Shown here: positions 63,976 to 64,000 of the stretch, in pieces
Position numbering within the stretch: the first letter of the stretch is position 1
How the letters are laid out: each line of letters starts with the position of its first letter
DNA from: Cohnella herbarum
GTDB lineage: Bacteria > Bacillota > Bacilli > Paenibacillales > Paenibacillaceae
Reading direction: 5' to 3'
NCBI RefSeq assembly: GCF_012849095.1
Contig: NZ_CP051680.1
Coordinates: forward strand, 1,674,001-1,738,000
DNA length: 64,000 bases
The notes under the pieces: generated by a model
What the model was told of the DNA's origin: nothing
Seen by the model: the letters and a program-made list of their open reading frames with translations, nothing else
The model's database searches: none
Translations under genes and position numbers: made by a program

Positions 63976-64000
63976 TTACCGCAAAGTCTTCAATGCTCCG
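63976..64000 (-). CDS. Possible C-terminal end of a minus-strand gene
   Basis: On the minus strand GALKTLR is followed by a stop at 63976-63978 and then by the strong hairpin. Too short to name. Confidence 0.3.

Overview
The window looks like the chromosome of a spore-forming Firmicute of the Paenibacillaceae (Paenibacillus or Cohnella-like). Pointers are strong AGGAGG ribosome sites with frequent TTG and GTG starts, a T-box leader, a GH87 alpha-1,3-glucanase with the architecture known from Bacillus circulans and Paenibacillus, a CD3324-family protein, and TelA and CtaB of Gram-positive type. There are no rRNA genes, no phage block and no CRISPR array. The one RNA gene is an initiator tRNA near the right edge.

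Left part (1-14.5 kb). A tightly overlapping plus-strand operon (ATP-grasp, NAD-dependent epimerase, metallo-beta-lactamase fold, F390 synthetase-like adenylating enzyme, GNAT-like protein, SDR) looks like an uncharacterised small-molecule pathway cut by the window start. It is followed by an ArsR-controlled set (ArsR, SRPBCC fused to an alpha/beta hydrolase, DUF998) and by a complete nickel-type ABC importer (nikABCDE order) headed by nikR.

Middle (14.5-41 kb). A 1260-residue DUF11-repeat protein, a YnfA-like protein, a histidine-kinase relic, asd behind a T-box, and an ECF42 sigma-factor operon with two DGPF/YciI proteins, DUF1801, an alpha/beta hydrolase and a broken DUF998 gene. Next come a divergent marR / uvrA-like / MFS drug-response locus, a decayed ABC transporter, metE with a LysR regulator, an orphan ABC permease pair, an MFS transporter, an AraC/GyrI-like regulator and a GNAT enzyme.

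Right part (41-64 kb). A secreted GH87 glucanase lies next to a 1234-residue protein carrying two GT-C glycosyltransferase modules. After a small decay zone (broken P-loop protein, ParE-like relic) comes a cell-wall set: a MurA in which the fosfomycin-target cysteine is aspartate, an FHA-winged-helix regulator and a MecA-like lipoprotein PBP. Then follow a TelA / vWA-SBP / membrane coiled-coil operon, selD-mnmH for tRNA selenouridine, ctaB and tRNA-fMet.

The least explained signal is a set of intergenic hairpin repeats with a 51-bp (or near 51-bp) period: a perfect 7-unit array at 53.0-53.4 kb, a 3-unit array at 39.6-39.7 kb, a degenerate one at 51.5 kb and a single related unit at 18.8 kb. 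Two of these arrays share a common leader of about 39 bp.
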